Source: Planctomycetaceae bacterium (GTDB taxonomy: Bacteria; Planctomycetota; Planctomycetia; Pirellulales; Pirellulaceae). Taken from it: DNA of 64,000 bases. The position numbers and the translations under genes were made by a program. Within the stretch, counting starts at the first letter, position 1. Every line of letters starts with the position of its first letter. Below, piece after piece: positions 9,166-18,012 of the stretch. The notes beneath the pieces were generated by a model. That model did no database searches, was not told where the DNA came from, and saw nothing but the letters and a program-made list of their open reading frames with translations. The stretch spans positions 1-64,000 of the forward strand of contig JAHEBQ010000029.1 in assembly GCA_024642205.1 (NCBI GenBank), given 5' to 3'.

Positions 9166-11067
9166 TCAGCGATCGCCTTTCTTGTCGTCGTCTTTCTTGT
9201 CGTCGTCTTTCTTGTCGTCGTCTTTCTTGTCATCGTCTTTCTTGTCGTCGTCTTTCTTGTCATCGTCAGGGGCGTTTTCTTTTTCCGCCTTTTTGTCTTC
9301 CTCGACGTTTTGAAGTTCGCGCCAAGCCTCTTTCTTTTTGTAGCTTTCGTACTCCTTGTGCAAACTTTCGCGTTGCGTATCGGTTCGCGTTTTGTCAACG
9401 GCTGCTTCCCCGTCGGCCTTATTGACTTCGATTGCTTTTTCGACCCACTTGATCGCATTGTCGAAATCCCCCGTCTCGGCATACGCGGAAGCCAGGGTAC
9501 TCAAAATATGAGCTTGCTTGAACTCGGTAATCTCCGCCGCTTGCGTCGCGAGCTTGATCGCCCGTTCCCCGTCCCGTACTTCGTCGTCGGGTGAGGTCGC
9601 GAGCACCCATGCCAGGTTATTAAGCACGCCGTCATCGAGTTCGCTGAGCTTTTCAACGCCTTCGGATTCTTCGAGTTCTCGAATCGCCTTGCCCAGTTCC
9701 AGCGCTTCGTCAAAGTTTTTGACCGCTGCCTGATGGCCTCCGATTGACAACTGGGCATCACCGCGACCGCGGAGCGTCATGGCACGTCGTTGCATGATGC
9801 CAAGTTGTTTTCCGACCGATTTACCTTCCCATGATCCGTCGGCATCTTCTTTCAGGAGTTGATCATAAATCGTGATTGCCCGCGAAGGTTGATCGTTGGC
9901 GTTATAGAGCATTGCCAGTTGACGCTGATAGAACAGATTCGTGCGATCGTTTTCGGCGAGCAGTTTGATATCTTCGATCGCCTCCGGGAATTTCTGTTGT
10001 TGGGAAAGGATCATACCTCTCATTTGAATCCCGTTAACGAGATAGGGCTGGATCTCTAGGGCTTTGTTGACATCGTCAAGCGCTTCATCCAGTTTTTCCT
10101 GTTCTGAATAGATGGTTGCCCTCAGCAGCAGGGCTTCAAAATTCTTGCTATCGAGTTTTACGGCGAGGTTCACGTCATTGATCGCCTCGTCGAGTTTGTC
10201 GCCAATTACGTTAATCCTTGCGCGGAGGCTGTGCGCCGTGGAATTTTCAGGATCAATCTTGATCGCTTTGTCGAGAATTCGAATTGCTTCCCGTTGCAGC
10301 GATTCATCGAACTTGCTTCCGGTGAGCATCAATTGCTGCGCGACCTGGATATAGTTGCCGGCATTTTTTTCATCCGACTCAAGCCATTTGTTCAAGTCTG
10401 CCAGAGCATTTTCGGGTTCCTGCTTGCGGAAATAATAGGCTGCCCGAATTCGAACCGCATCCAGATTTTCGGGATTGATCTTGATCGCCTGGTTCAAGTC
10501 CGCCAGCTGTGCCTGATCGTCCTCCGCCAATGTTGCCCGGAGGAACAATGCAGTTGAAAGTTGTTCTCGATCGTCGCCGGCCAATTCAACGGCTTTTTCA
10601 ACGGCCTCGAGCGATTCTTTTCTGTCGCCATCAGGAAGTGCATTGAGTTTGGCAATCATCAAGAAAGCTTCACCCATTTTTGGTTTGAAGGTAACGGCTT
10701 TTTTGAGTTTGCTGAGGGCTTGAGTGCGATAGATGCGCCAGCGGGCGTCTCGGGCACCGGTTGCGAATATCTCGCGGCCCATTTTGTCGGCTTGCTCAAA
10801 AAGTGCCGAAGCGGCCAGCTGATTGGCCTGTTCGAGACCACTTGCATCGAGACCTTTCTTGATCGCGGATTCACAGAGTTTCACGACCGCATCGAGGTCT
10901 TTGGGAGAGGTTGCATCGATTTTCGCTTGAAATGCCTGTTCCAGATCTGGAACGCCTTCTTCGGTTTGTCCCCACGCCGGGGCCACGGAGAGTGACAATA
11001 GCAGGGGAAACACCAGCAGGGGAAAAACAAATCGTGACACTGAGATCCAACCTTTCGATCGCATCAT
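9166..11067 (-). CDS. Exported TPR-repeat protein with acidic/basic KKDDD tail
   Basis: This 633-residue protein starts with a signal peptide (hydrophobic run FVFPLLVFPLLLSLSVAPAW, residues about 13-32, then GQ). Tandem tetratricopeptide repeats fill most of the rest, for example AIKINPENLDAVRIRAAYYF, AIKIDPENSTAHSLRARI and ALEIQPYLVNGIQMRGMI. TPR arrays bind partner proteins, so a periplasmic scaffold role is likely. A further TPR-like pair lies near the C terminus (NNLAWVLATSPDDEVRDGE). The last 30 residues are a repeat of KKDDD encoded by a 15-bp tandem array. It is the first gene of the run continuing into the HD gene 3 nt downstream. Confidence 0.85.
   Translation of the reverse strand: MMRSKGWISVSRFVFPLLVFPLLLSLSVAPAWGQTEEGVPDLEQAFQAKIDATSPKDLDAVVKLCESAIKKGLDASGLEQANQLAASALFEQADKMGREIFATGARDARWRIYRTQALSKLKKAVTFKPKMGEAFLMIAKLNALPDGDRKESLEAVEKAVELAGDDREQLSTALFLRATLAEDDQAQLADLNQAIKINPENLDAVRIRAAYYFRKQEPENALADLNKWLESDEKNAGNYIQVAQQLMLTGSKFDESLQREAIRILDKAIKIDPENSTAHSLRARINVIGDKLDEAINDVNLAVKLDSKNFEALLLRATIYSEQEKLDEALDDVNKALEIQPYLVNGIQMRGMILSQQQKFPEAIEDIKLLAENDRTNLFYQRQLAMLYNANDQPSRAITIYDQLLKEDADGSWEGKSVGKQLGIMQRRAMTLRGRGDAQLSIGGHQAAVKNFDEALELGKAIRELEESEGVEKLSELDDGVLNNLAWVLATSPDDEVRDGERAIKLATQAAEITEFKQAHILSTLASAYAETGDFDNAIKWVEKAIEVNKADGEAAVDKTRTDTQRESLHKEYESYKKKEAWRELQNVEEDKKAEKENAPDDDKKDDDKKDDDKKDDDKKDDDKKDDDKKGDR
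9181..9270. repeat. 15-bp tandem repeat coding for KKDDD
   Basis: Six near-identical copies of TTGTCGTCGTCTTTC (written on the plus strand) lie head to tail. Copies differ by T-C/A changes at a single wobble position (gtcgtc versus gtcatc). They encode the charged C-terminal tail of the TPR protein. Because the unit is in frame, copy-number change by slippage would alter tail length without disrupting the gene. Confidence 0.9.
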
Positions 11068-11541
11068 GGACTCCCGTAACTTATTGGATGACTTAGGTGG
11101 CGAATTACCCGGGACGACTCATTGGCCGTCATCGGTCTCTTGATTCTATTTGATTTTGGGCGATCGGAGAACAAGCAAACAGATCAACTTGACGGCCTCG
11201 GAGTGCTTTTCAACTGGAAATCTGGACGATCCCGGGGAGAAGCTGGTTTCCGGACCACTTATTCGAATTGCTGGAACGGTCATCGGGACGGCGGTCTGCG
11301 AGGACCATTCGAGTGTCCACGTGATGAACTTCAAAGCTGTTTCATCAAATCGAGCCTGCACTGCGATTTGTAACGCAGGGCAATGGTGCGGTTCCGCATA
11401 GGTCAGATTTGTAGATCCAGCGTTCTTCTTCGATTAATTGTCGGATAGGACTTTTCGAAAATGGCGAAACGAAGTTTAATATACCGCTTAAATTTAACCC
11501 AACCTCGTAACCCCTAATCCATCATCAAAGGCACACCCAAA
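11068..11541. other. Divergent intergenic region upstream of hppA
   Basis: These 474 nt hold no convincing gene. They lie between the minus-strand TPR gene and the plus-strand pyrophosphatase and should contain both promoters. An A/T-rich stretch just before hppA (GTTTAATATACCGC near 11474-11487) is a possible -10 region. A TTTTCG at 17 nt from TTTAAT could serve as a poor -35. No strong hairpin was found. Confidence 0.3.
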
Positions 11542-14001
11542 ATGTCAAAAATACTCCGCCGGAGTACCATTGCCGCGCTTGGTTTCACGATTCTTGCATT
11601 TTCAATTTTCGTCCTCAATGATCAGGCTAGCGCGACCGAAAACGCGACATCTGCCAACCCGGCAGTGACTGAGTCCTCGGGCGGTACGGGTGCCACGGTC
11701 GGCCAGGCGACAACGGAAGAGGGGGCAGTCACTCCGCCACCCAAAAGTAACATGTTCTTGATGTTGAGCTATTTGATCCCGGTGCTGGGTATCATCGGCC
11801 TGTTTTTTACCTACTGGAAATCGGCTTGGGTGGCCCAACAGGACGTCGGCAGCGATCGAATGGCGCGAATTGCTCAGAACATTACTGAGGGAGCGATGTC
11901 GTTCTTGAAGGCTGAGTACTCGATTCTGGCTGTATTTGTGATCGCGGTTGCAGCGTTGCTCGCCTATGCCGGATACAACGAGGGCGATTCGTCATCACCG
12001 TTGATCGCGCTGTCCTTTGGATTGGGCGCCTTTTGTTCCGCTCTGGCTGGATTCATCGGGATGCGTGTCGCAACCAAAGCCAATGTTCGTACGACTCAAG
12101 CCGCCAGAACGAGTTTGGGAAAAGCTCTCGAGGTCGCATTTGCTGGCGGAAGCGTCATGGGAATGGGGGTCGTTGGATTGGGGGTCCTTGGGCTCAGCGT
12201 ATTGTTCCTGGTTTACGGAAGCATGTTTGGTTTGGACACCGCAGAGAAACTGACTCGCGTGATCACGGTTTTGACGGGGTTCTCGTTTGGTGCTTCATCA
12301 ATTGCGTTATTTGCTCGTGTGGGTGGGGGTATTTATACCAAGGCCGCCGACGTGGGCGCTGACTTGGTAGGTAAGGTCGAAGCGGGAATCCCGGAAGACC
12401 ATCCGCTGAACCCCGCAACGATTGCCGATAACGTCGGTGACAACGTGGGTGATGTGGCGGGGATGGGTGCTGACCTGTTTGAATCGTATGTTGGCTCGAT
12501 TATCGGAACGATGGTTCTCGGAGCTGCGTTTTTCAGTCTCGACGGATTTACGGGCGAAAACGGCGACGGATTTCAAGGCTTGTCTGCCGTGCTCCTGCCA
12601 CTCGTACTGGCGGGAGTCGGAATTTTGACATCCATCGTCGGGACGTTTTTTGTCAAGGTAAAGGAAGGGGGAAACCCACATCATGCTTTGAATATTGGTG
12701 AGTTTGGATCTGCCGCCGTAATGCTGGTACTGACCTACCTGATCATTCAATGGATGCTACCCGATTCCTGGACCGTCGGAGCAAATACCGACAATGTGAA
12801 AGTGATCCATAGCATGGGAGTTTTCTGGTCGATCTTGATTGGCTTGGGAGCCGGACTGGCGATTGGAAAAATCACGGAACACTATACCGGCACCGGAACC
12901 GCACCTGTCAAATCGATCGTCAAGCAATCGGTCACCGGTTCAGCGACCAATATTATTTCCGGTCTCGGCGTTGGCATGATGTCGACGGCAATTCCGATCA
13001 TCATTATCGCGTTAGCAATCATCGGTGCGTTCCATTTTGCCGGTTTGTACGGAATCGCCATCGCTGCGGTGGGTATGCTTTCCAATCTGGGAATTCAATT
13101 GGCCGTCGATGCTTACGGTCCGATTTCGGATAACGCCGGCGGAATTGCCCAAATGGCTGACCTGCCCGAGGAAGTCCGTGCACGGACTGACAAACTGGAC
13201 GCGGTTGGAAACACGACGGCAGCGATTGGCAAGGGTTTTGCCATTGGGTCAGCAGCCCTGACCGCATTGGCCTTGTTCGCTGCATTCATGACTTCGTACA
13301 ACCTGTCACATCCTGACATGATGCTGGAATCCATCAGTATTACCAATCCGTTTGTGATGGCGTCGTTGTTCATCGGAGCGATGTTGCCATTCTTGTTCTC
13401 GGCACTTTCGATGAACGCGGTTGGCCGAGCCGCCAACGCGATGATTGAAGAAGTCCGACGCCAATTCCGGGAGATCCCCGAGTTGGGTGCCGCCCTGGAA
13501 GTCATGAAGAGGAATGACGGCAAGGATTACGATCAGTGGTCCCAGACCGATCAAAAAACATTCGATAACGCCGATGGCAAAGCGGAGTATGGAAAATGCG
13601 TTGCCATTTCAACCAAGGCTTCGATTCAAGAAATGATGTTGCCTGGTCTCGTTGCCGTCCTCGTGCCGGTCTGCTTCGGTTTCATTCCCAAACTGTTTGA
13701 CCCAGGCAGCAACACCAATGCGATGATGCTCGGCGGACTGTTGGCCGGCGTTACCGTCAGTGGTGTCCTGATGGCCCTGTTCCAGTCCAACGCCGGTGGT
13801 GCCTGGGATAACGCCAAGAAAATGATCGAAGAAGGATTCGAGGTCGATGGTGTCATGCTTCGCAAGGGAAGTGAAGCCCACAAGGCGGCTGTGGTTGGTG
13901 ACACGGTTGGCGATCCGTTCAAAGATACATCCGGCCCATCGCTCAACATCTTGCTTAAGCTGATGAGTGTGGTTGCATTGGTCATCGCCACGCTGATCTG
14001 A
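11542..14001 (+). CDS. hppA: Membrane-bound ion-translocating pyrophosphatase, K+-dependent type
   Basis: This integral membrane enzyme hydrolyses pyrophosphate and pumps H+ and/or Na+. The 819-residue protein shows many membrane helices and the family's catalytic signature: [19 protein letters not shown] (about residues 273-291), then [20 protein letters not shown] (about 294-313), and a C-terminal [20 protein letters not shown] block. [11 protein letters not shown] near residue 555 has Ala where K+-independent enzymes have Lys, so K+ dependence is predicted. Whether it moves Na+ or H+ cannot be settled by eye. It has an additional N-terminal stretch: a hydrophobic signal-like segment (residues 10-30) and a Ser/Thr/Ala-rich linker before the first core helix at about residue 70. 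A clear terminator follows. Confidence 0.95.
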   Translation: MSKILRRSTIAALGFTILAFSIFVLNDQASATENATSANPAVTESSGGTGATVGQATTEEGAVTPPPKSNMFLMLSYLIPVLGIIGLFFTYWKSAWVAQQDVGSDRMARIAQNITEGAMSFLKAEYSILAVFVIAVAALLAYAGYNEGDSSSPLIALSFGLGAFCSALAGFIGMRVATKANVRTTQAARTSLGKALEVAFAGGSVMGMGVVGLGVLGLSVLFLVYGSMFGLDTAEKLTRVITVLTGFSFGASSIALFARVGGGIYTKAADVGADLVGKVEAGIPEDHPLNPATIADNVGDNVGDVAGMGADLFESYVGSIIGTMVLGAAFFSLDGFTGENGDGFQGLSAVLLPLVLAGVGILTSIVGTFFVKVKEGGNPHHALNIGEFGSAAVMLVLTYLIIQWMLPDSWTVGANTDNVKVIHSMGVFWSILIGLGAGLAIGKITEHYTGTGTAPVKSIVKQSVTGSATNIISGLGVGMMSTAIPIIIIALAIIGAFHFAGLYGIAIAAVGMLSNLGIQLAVDAYGPISDNAGGIAQMADLPEEVRARTDKLDAVGNTTAAIGKGFAIGSAALTALALFAAFMTSYNLSHPDMMLESISITNPFVMASLFIGAMLPFLFSALSMNAVGRAANAMIEEVRRQFREIPELGAALEVMKRNDGKDYDQWSQTDQKTFDNADGKAEYGKCVAISTKASIQEMMLPGLVAVLVPVCFGFIPKLFDPGSNTNAMMLGGLLAGVTVSGVLMALFQSNAGGAWDNAKKMIEEGFEVDGVMLRKGSEAHKAAVVGDTVGDPFKDTSGPSLNILLKLMSVVALVIATLI

Positions 14002-14030
14002 ATCGCGGTGGATCAATTTGAAAACACGAG

Positions 14031-14060
14031 ATCCCGCGTTTCCACGCGGGATTTTTTTTT
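14031..14060 (+). terminator. Rho-independent terminator of hppA
   Basis: A 9-bp G/C-rich stem (ATCCCGCGT / ACGCGGGAT) with a 4-nt loop is followed directly by nine T residues, 30 nt after the hppA stop. It is one of the cleanest intrinsic terminators in the window. Confidence 0.92.
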
Positions 14061-14420
14061 CGAACATGAACTTCGTGCCGGTACCGCGACCCGCAGTTCG
14101 AAGCCCCTCCCGGATTGTCGCGAACCGTCGCGAATGAATTTAACCTGATCGGGGGCAAAACGTGGCCGGAGCAGGATCGAGAACAGGGCCATAGGCCAGT
14201 CGTCCGATTGTGTCGAAAATCCTGTTTCCGCGGGCAACATTGCCCCTGTTGTCGTTCTGATCATGGCCGACCGGCAAAACAATACCAGTGTTCCAACTCT
14301 GAACAATCTGACCAAGCAGCAGCGAATCGAACAAACTGCTCCGGGTCGAAGGTTCATCCGATGAGTAAATAGCCCTGCGAATCCGGCAATCGCTTTTCCA
14401 GCCAAATTGGCAAGATCTTG
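14061..14420. other. Unassigned 360-nt region between two terminator-like hairpins
   Basis: No protein-like frame is visible on the plus strand. A 212-codon open frame on the minus strand covers the area but is rejected: it reads through the hppA terminator and has no protein character. The region is bounded on the left by the hppA terminator and on the right by a second plus-oriented hairpin with a T run. A transcript starting inside it would therefore be a short non-coding RNA. I could not match it to rnpB, tmRNA, SRP RNA or a tRNA. Confidence 0.35.
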
Positions 14421-14463
14421 AGCGCACTTTCGGCGGCCCGTGAACTCCGAGTGTGCTTTTTTT
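14421..14463 (+). terminator. Second plus-strand terminator-like hairpin
   Basis: AGCGCACT...CGG pairs with CCG-AGTGTGCT (about 11 bp with one G-T pair and a two-base bulge), followed by seven T residues. No gene on the plus strand ends here, which makes it the end of an unannotated transcript or a back-up for hppA. Confidence 0.5.
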
Positions 14464-14552
14464 ATTGCCGGGAAACTGGCTAGAAAACTGGAAATTACTT
14501 GGATTTTCGTGAATCCGTGACTATCCTTGAAGGGTCTGGCTGCCGTTTTCGA

Positions 14553-14582
14553 TTGGTCGCCGACGGGCAAACCTGATATACC
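14553..14582 (+). promoter_or_regulatory. Candidate sigma-70-type promoter for the glycine-rich protein gene
   Basis: TTGGTC at 14553-14558 and TATACC at 14577-14582 are separated by 18 nt. Transcription would begin near 14589, giving a leader of roughly 50 nt that contains GAGGAG at 14629-14634, a strong ribosome-binding site for the ATG at 14642. The match to the -10 consensus is partial. Confidence 0.45.
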
Positions 14583-14641
14583 TTTTGGGTAGTTCTGACC
14601 GGTGCGGGCAAGCATCGGTTCCAATAACGAGGAGTTCTTTG

Positions 14642-15625
14642 ATGAGAACAATGATGAGTAGCTGGTTAACGTTTTCGATCGTTGTGATATCCGCGGTTGC
14701 CATGTCGGGTTTCTCCTATGCCCAGGACGACGAAACTGGAGTCAAACAAGAATCGGCGCGAGCTTTGCTGGTCGAGCAAAAGCGAATGAACACCATTGCG
14801 AAAACTCAGTCCGCTGTGGAAGGTTTTGAATCCATCGACCTGTTCGACGCGATGAGCCATGGCGAAATCAAAGTTATCATTCGCACGAAGGATGCAGGGA
14901 ATGCAAACTTGATCGTTGAAAACACTTCCGACAAACCTCTGGCGATTGTGATGCCAGCAGCGTTTTCGGCGGTTCCCGTCATGCGACAGGCACCTGGCGG
15001 TGCTCCGGGTGGTGGTGGATTCGGCGGCGGAGGAGGAGGACTTGGCGGCGGTGGACTCGGCGGTGGTGGATTCGGCGGCGGAGGCGGCGGTAACCAGGGC
15101 GTCGGCGGCGGATTCGGTGGCGGTCAAGGTGGCGGTGGTTTCGGCGGCGGTGGCGGCGGTTTTGGCGGCTTCGGTGGCGGCGGTGGCGGATTCTTCAACA
15201 TCCCTCCAGGGCGCGTCGGTAAATTAGGGGTGAAAACAGTTTGCCTGGAAGAAGGCAAACCAGATCCCAAGTCGCGCATCGAGTACAAAATCCAGCCGTT
15301 GTCAGAACTTAATTCCGACCCAAAGATTTTTGAGATGTGCCGCATGTTGGCCAACGATGAAATCGCTCAACCGGTTGCCCAAGCAGCTGCCTGGAACATG
15401 GCCAACGGCCTCAGCTGGCAGGAGTTGCTTGTCAAGAATCGTGTTGAACTCATGGACGGCTCGTTTGAGCGTTATTTTCAACCGCGACATATTCAGATTG
15501 CCCAACAAGTCTCGATCGTTTCTGCTCAACGAGCCGAAGCCCGTGCCAAGTGGTTGAAAGAACAGGAAATGCGATCCTCTTCAGAAGCCAACTACGAATA
15601 TGGAAAAGATGACTCAAACGAGTAA
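14642..15625 (+). CDS. Secreted protein with a glycine-rich insert, unknown function
   Basis: This 327-residue protein has a signal peptide (TFSIVVISAVAMSGFSYAQ, cleavage near residue 28). The open frame extends 19 codons upstream, but GAGGAG eight bases before position 14642 identifies the real ATG. A front half with the sequence VIIRTKDAGNANLIVENTSD looks like a beta-strand domain. A long insert of (G)nGGGFGG-type repeats follows (residues about 118-185). The segment resumes with NIPPGRVGKLGVKTVCLEEG and a helical C-terminal half (DEIAQPVAQAAAWNMANGL). The glycine tract thus interrupts a folded domain that presumably closes around it. No catalytic motif was seen. It has its own promoter and a strong terminator, so it is monocistronic. 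Confidence 0.78.
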   Translation: MRTMMSSWLTFSIVVISAVAMSGFSYAQDDETGVKQESARALLVEQKRMNTIAKTQSAVEGFESIDLFDAMSHGEIKVIIRTKDAGNANLIVENTSDKPLAIVMPAAFSAVPVMRQAPGGAPGGGGFGGGGGGLGGGGLGGGGFGGGGGGNQGVGGGFGGGQGGGGFGGGGGGFGGFGGGGGGFFNIPPGRVGKLGVKTVCLEEGKPDPKSRIEYKIQPLSELNSDPKIFEMCRMLANDEIAQPVAQAAAWNMANGLSWQELLVKNRVELMDGSFERYFQPRHIQIAQQVSIVSAQRAEARAKWLKEQEMRSSSEANYEYGKDDSNE

Positions 15626-15647
15626 ATCGAATTCCAATCAAAATTCC

Positions 15648-15684
15648 AACAGCCGCGCAGTTTTCTGCTCGGCTGTTTTTTTTT
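15648..15684 (+). terminator. Rho-independent terminator after the glycine-rich protein gene
   Basis: AACAGCCG pairs perfectly with CGGCTGTT across a 14-nt loop that can itself partly pair. The 3' arm runs directly into nine T residues. It lies 22 nt after the stop codon. Confidence 0.9.
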
Positions 15685-15772
15685 GTGGCCACGGGCGGCT
15701 GGAGGCCGTTCGAAATCCGTAGCGCCGGGTTCAAAGCAACTTCAAAGCGGAAACGTGGAGCTCCGATAACCA

Positions 15773-16768
15773 TCACGCCCGATCGATAGGAAACGCCAAC
15801 ACTTCGCGAATCGATTTCGCCCCGACGGCCAGCATCACCAACCGGTCAATTCCGAGCGCGACCCCGGCACAACCGGGCAGCCCATGCTTCATCGCCTCCA
15901 GCAACCGGCTCTCTTCCGGCAATAGCGGGCTTCCATCCTTGAGTCGCTGTTGATTGTTGATCGAGTTGCGCTTCGAAAACTCGTCCGCGTCAAGCAACTC
16001 ATGATACCCGTTAGCCAGTTCGACTCCATCCACGTAGATTTCGAACCGCTCCGCCACCGACGGTTGATCGTCACGAACAATCGCCAACGCAGATTGACTG
16101 GCCGGCCAATCGTAGATAATGGTTGCCGCCCCACGGCCCAGCTGCGGCTCAACCACGCGTGACAGAATCAAGTTCAACCAATCATCGCGACTGGATTGAT
16201 CGATAGGCAATAAAACCCAGACCCCGGCTTGCTCGGCCGCCAATTTCAATTCGGAAACCGAACTGGCAAACGGATCTACCTTTGCCATCCTCCTAAATGC
16301 CTCTTTGTAGGTCATTCTCTGGGTTCGTGGTTTCTTCAGAATCTTCTCAACGAGCTCAGCCAGCAGATCCATTCCCAGCTTCATGTCGTCTCCCACGCGG
16401 TACCACTCCAGCATCGTGAACTCGGGATTATGCATGTCACCGGTTTCGCTTTGCCGGAATGCCTTTCCTATCTGATAGATCGCCTGTGCCCCGCTGGCCA
16501 GGATGCGCTTCATCGCAAATTCCGGCGAGGTCTGCAGCCACAGCATCTGGTCCTTGTCCCGCTCTGCCCCAGTCACCTGTTTTTTTGAAATGCCGATAGG
16601 GTGAAGATGACGGTCCACGACGATATCATGGGACAGCAAAGGAGTTTCGACTTCGATGAAATGTCGGTCGTCAAAAAATTTGCGAACTCGCCGAAGCAGG
16701 TCCGCTCGTTTCTGCAGCAGTTCCCGATTCGCCGAGGGAAAAAAGTCGCTGTTCATCGAAGTCGCCAC
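15773..16768 (-). CDS. epmA: EpmA-like elongation factor P (R)-beta-lysine ligase
   Basis: This is a lysyl-tRNA-synthetase-like class II enzyme without the N-terminal anticodon-binding domain. Its 331 residues are close to E. coli EpmA. It opens with the class II core ([20 protein letters not shown], about residues 23-42). Motif 2-like [20 protein letters not shown] is at about 109-128, and the C-terminal motif 3 [20 protein letters not shown] is near residue 300. EpmA attaches (R)-beta-lysine to EF-P, relieving ribosome stalling at proline runs. Its usual partners EpmB (2,3-aminomutase) and EF-P are not in this window. MATSMNSDF leaves two possible ATGs four codons apart. It is divergent from the ACT gene. 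Confidence 0.9.
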   Translation of the reverse strand: MATSMNSDFFPSANRELLQKRADLLRRVRKFFDDRHFIEVETPLLSHDIVVDRHLHPIGISKKQVTGAERDKDQMLWLQTSPEFAMKRILASGAQAIYQIGKAFRQSETGDMHNPEFTMLEWYRVGDDMKLGMDLLAELVEKILKKPRTQRMTYKEAFRRMAKVDPFASSVSELKLAAEQAGVWVLLPIDQSSRDDWLNLILSRVVEPQLGRGAATIIYDWPASQSALAIVRDDQPSVAERFEIYVDGVELANGYHELLDADEFSKRNSINNQQRLKDGSPLLPEESRLLEAMKHGLPGCAGVALGIDRLVMLAVGAKSIREVLAFPIDRA

Positions 16769-16810
16769 ATTTTTCTCATCTGAAAATCCAATTGTGCAAC
16801 CAGGTAAACC

Positions 16811-17182
16811 ATGAAGCTACAATTTCTTGAGCCAGTTTATTCTATTTGTCAGTTGTCCCCGGAAGCATCGCTTCCTGCCTGGGCACTGCGCGAATTCCTC
16901 GCCATCATTCGAACCGACCATGAACTCACGATCATTGCCCCAACAACCGTCGTTCCGGAAAACATCAGGGCCCAACACGGTTTTGCCTGTTTTCGCGTCG
17001 TCGACGACCTCGCATTTGATGTCATTGGCGTGATCTCGGCAATCAGTTTCGAATTGGCCCAAGCCAAGATCCCCATTCTATCAGTTTCTACCTACAATAC
17101 GGATTACTTTCTTGTCTCAAAATCCAATCAGGAACCGGCCCGATTGGCATTGACGACCGCCGGATACGAGTTTCATCCCTAG
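16811..17182 (+). CDS. ACT-domain protein (CASTOR/ACT_7-like)
   Basis: This small cytoplasmic protein of 123 residues looks like two ACT modules. The first half contains [20 protein letters not shown] and [13 protein letters not shown]. The second is a typical ACT beta-alpha-beta segment, [20 protein letters not shown] followed by [12 protein letters not shown]. Stand-alone ACT proteins bind amino acids as sensors, but the ligand here is unknown. It starts 42 nt from the divergent epmA and ends one base before the start of the SRAP gene, so the two are probably co-expressed. Confidence 0.8.
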   Translation: MKLQFLEPVYSICQLSPEASLPAWALREFLAIIRTDHELTIIAPTTVVPENIRAQHGFACFRVVDDLAFDVIGVISAISFELAQAKIPILSVSTYNTDYFLVSKSNQEPARLALTTAGYEFHP

Positions 17183-17183
17183 T

Positions 17184-17879
17184 ATGTGCGGACGCTTTAC
17201 CCTGCGAACACCCACGGAAACGATCGCCGCCATGTTTGATGGCCTGAGGATTCCCCAGCTCACACCGCGTTACAATATTTGCCCAACGCAGCCGGTGCTG
17301 TGCGTTCGCCAGTCCCGCACTGGCGAAAATGAAGCCGTCAATCTACGGTGGGGACTGGTTCCATTCTGGGCGAAAGAACTGAAAATCGGTGCGAGTCTGA
17401 TCAATGCCCGATCCGAAACCGCGGAGACAAAACCATCGTTTCGTGCGGCATTCAAATCACGACGCTGCCTGGTGCTGGCAGACGGGTTTTACGAATGGAA
17501 ACTGGAGGGCAAACAGAAGCAGCCCTATTATGTTTCGCGCCGCGATGATCAGCCGTTTTGCCTGGCCGGCCTCTGGGAATCATGGACGGACAAATCAGTC
17601 CCTTCGTCCAATTCGATCGAAACATGCACGATCCTCACCACGGATGCCAACTCGCTCATGCTGCCGCTTCACGATCGAATGCCGGTGATCCTGCCGAAAC
17701 TTCATCTTGATCTCTGGCTGGACAAGGATTTTTCTGAAATCGAGCCGCTGAAAAAACTGTTGGTCCCGTGGGTAACCGATGACCTGCGGGTCTACCCCGT
17801 CGACAAGAGCGTCAACAAGCCGGTCAATGATTCGCCGAGTTGCATCGAGCCGATGTCCGGAAATGCCTCGTTGTTTTGA
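17184..17879 (+). CDS. SRAP/HMCES-family protein (YedK-like)
   Basis: This is a SOS-response-associated peptidase-fold protein of 231 residues. The family forms a stable thiazolidine cross-link between its Cys2 and abasic sites in single-stranded DNA, shielding them. The defining start MCGRFTL places Cys2 at the mature N terminus. Further signatures are RYNICPTQPV, RWGLVPFWAKE, LINARSET (Asn of the active site), GFYEWK (active-site Glu) and LHDRMPVILP (active-site His). It begins two bases after the ACT-protein stop. No LexA-type operator was recognised. All key residues are present, so activity is likely. Confidence 0.95.
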   Translation: MCGRFTLRTPTETIAAMFDGLRIPQLTPRYNICPTQPVLCVRQSRTGENEAVNLRWGLVPFWAKELKIGASLINARSETAETKPSFRAAFKSRRCLVLADGFYEWKLEGKQKQPYYVSRRDDQPFCLAGLWESWTDKSVPSSNSIETCTILTTDANSLMLPLHDRMPVILPKLHLDLWLDKDFSEIEPLKKLLVPWVTDDLRVYPVDKSVNKPVNDSPSCIEPMSGNASLF

Positions 17880-18012
17880 CGGCAACCCAATTTCAACGGT
17901 CGTCTGATCCAGCCACGGCAGACTCGATTGCCATGGCAGGTTCGGCTTGGTGAGGGAATCCGCACGATCTCTTGGAAGCTGCGAGGAAACAGCGTCGAGA
18001 AGAACAAACGAA

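Noticed and set aside
14013..14651. 212-codon open frame on the minus strand
   Set aside because: It reads across the hppA terminator and the second terminator-like hairpin, has no domain character, and overlaps the start of the supported plus-strand gene.
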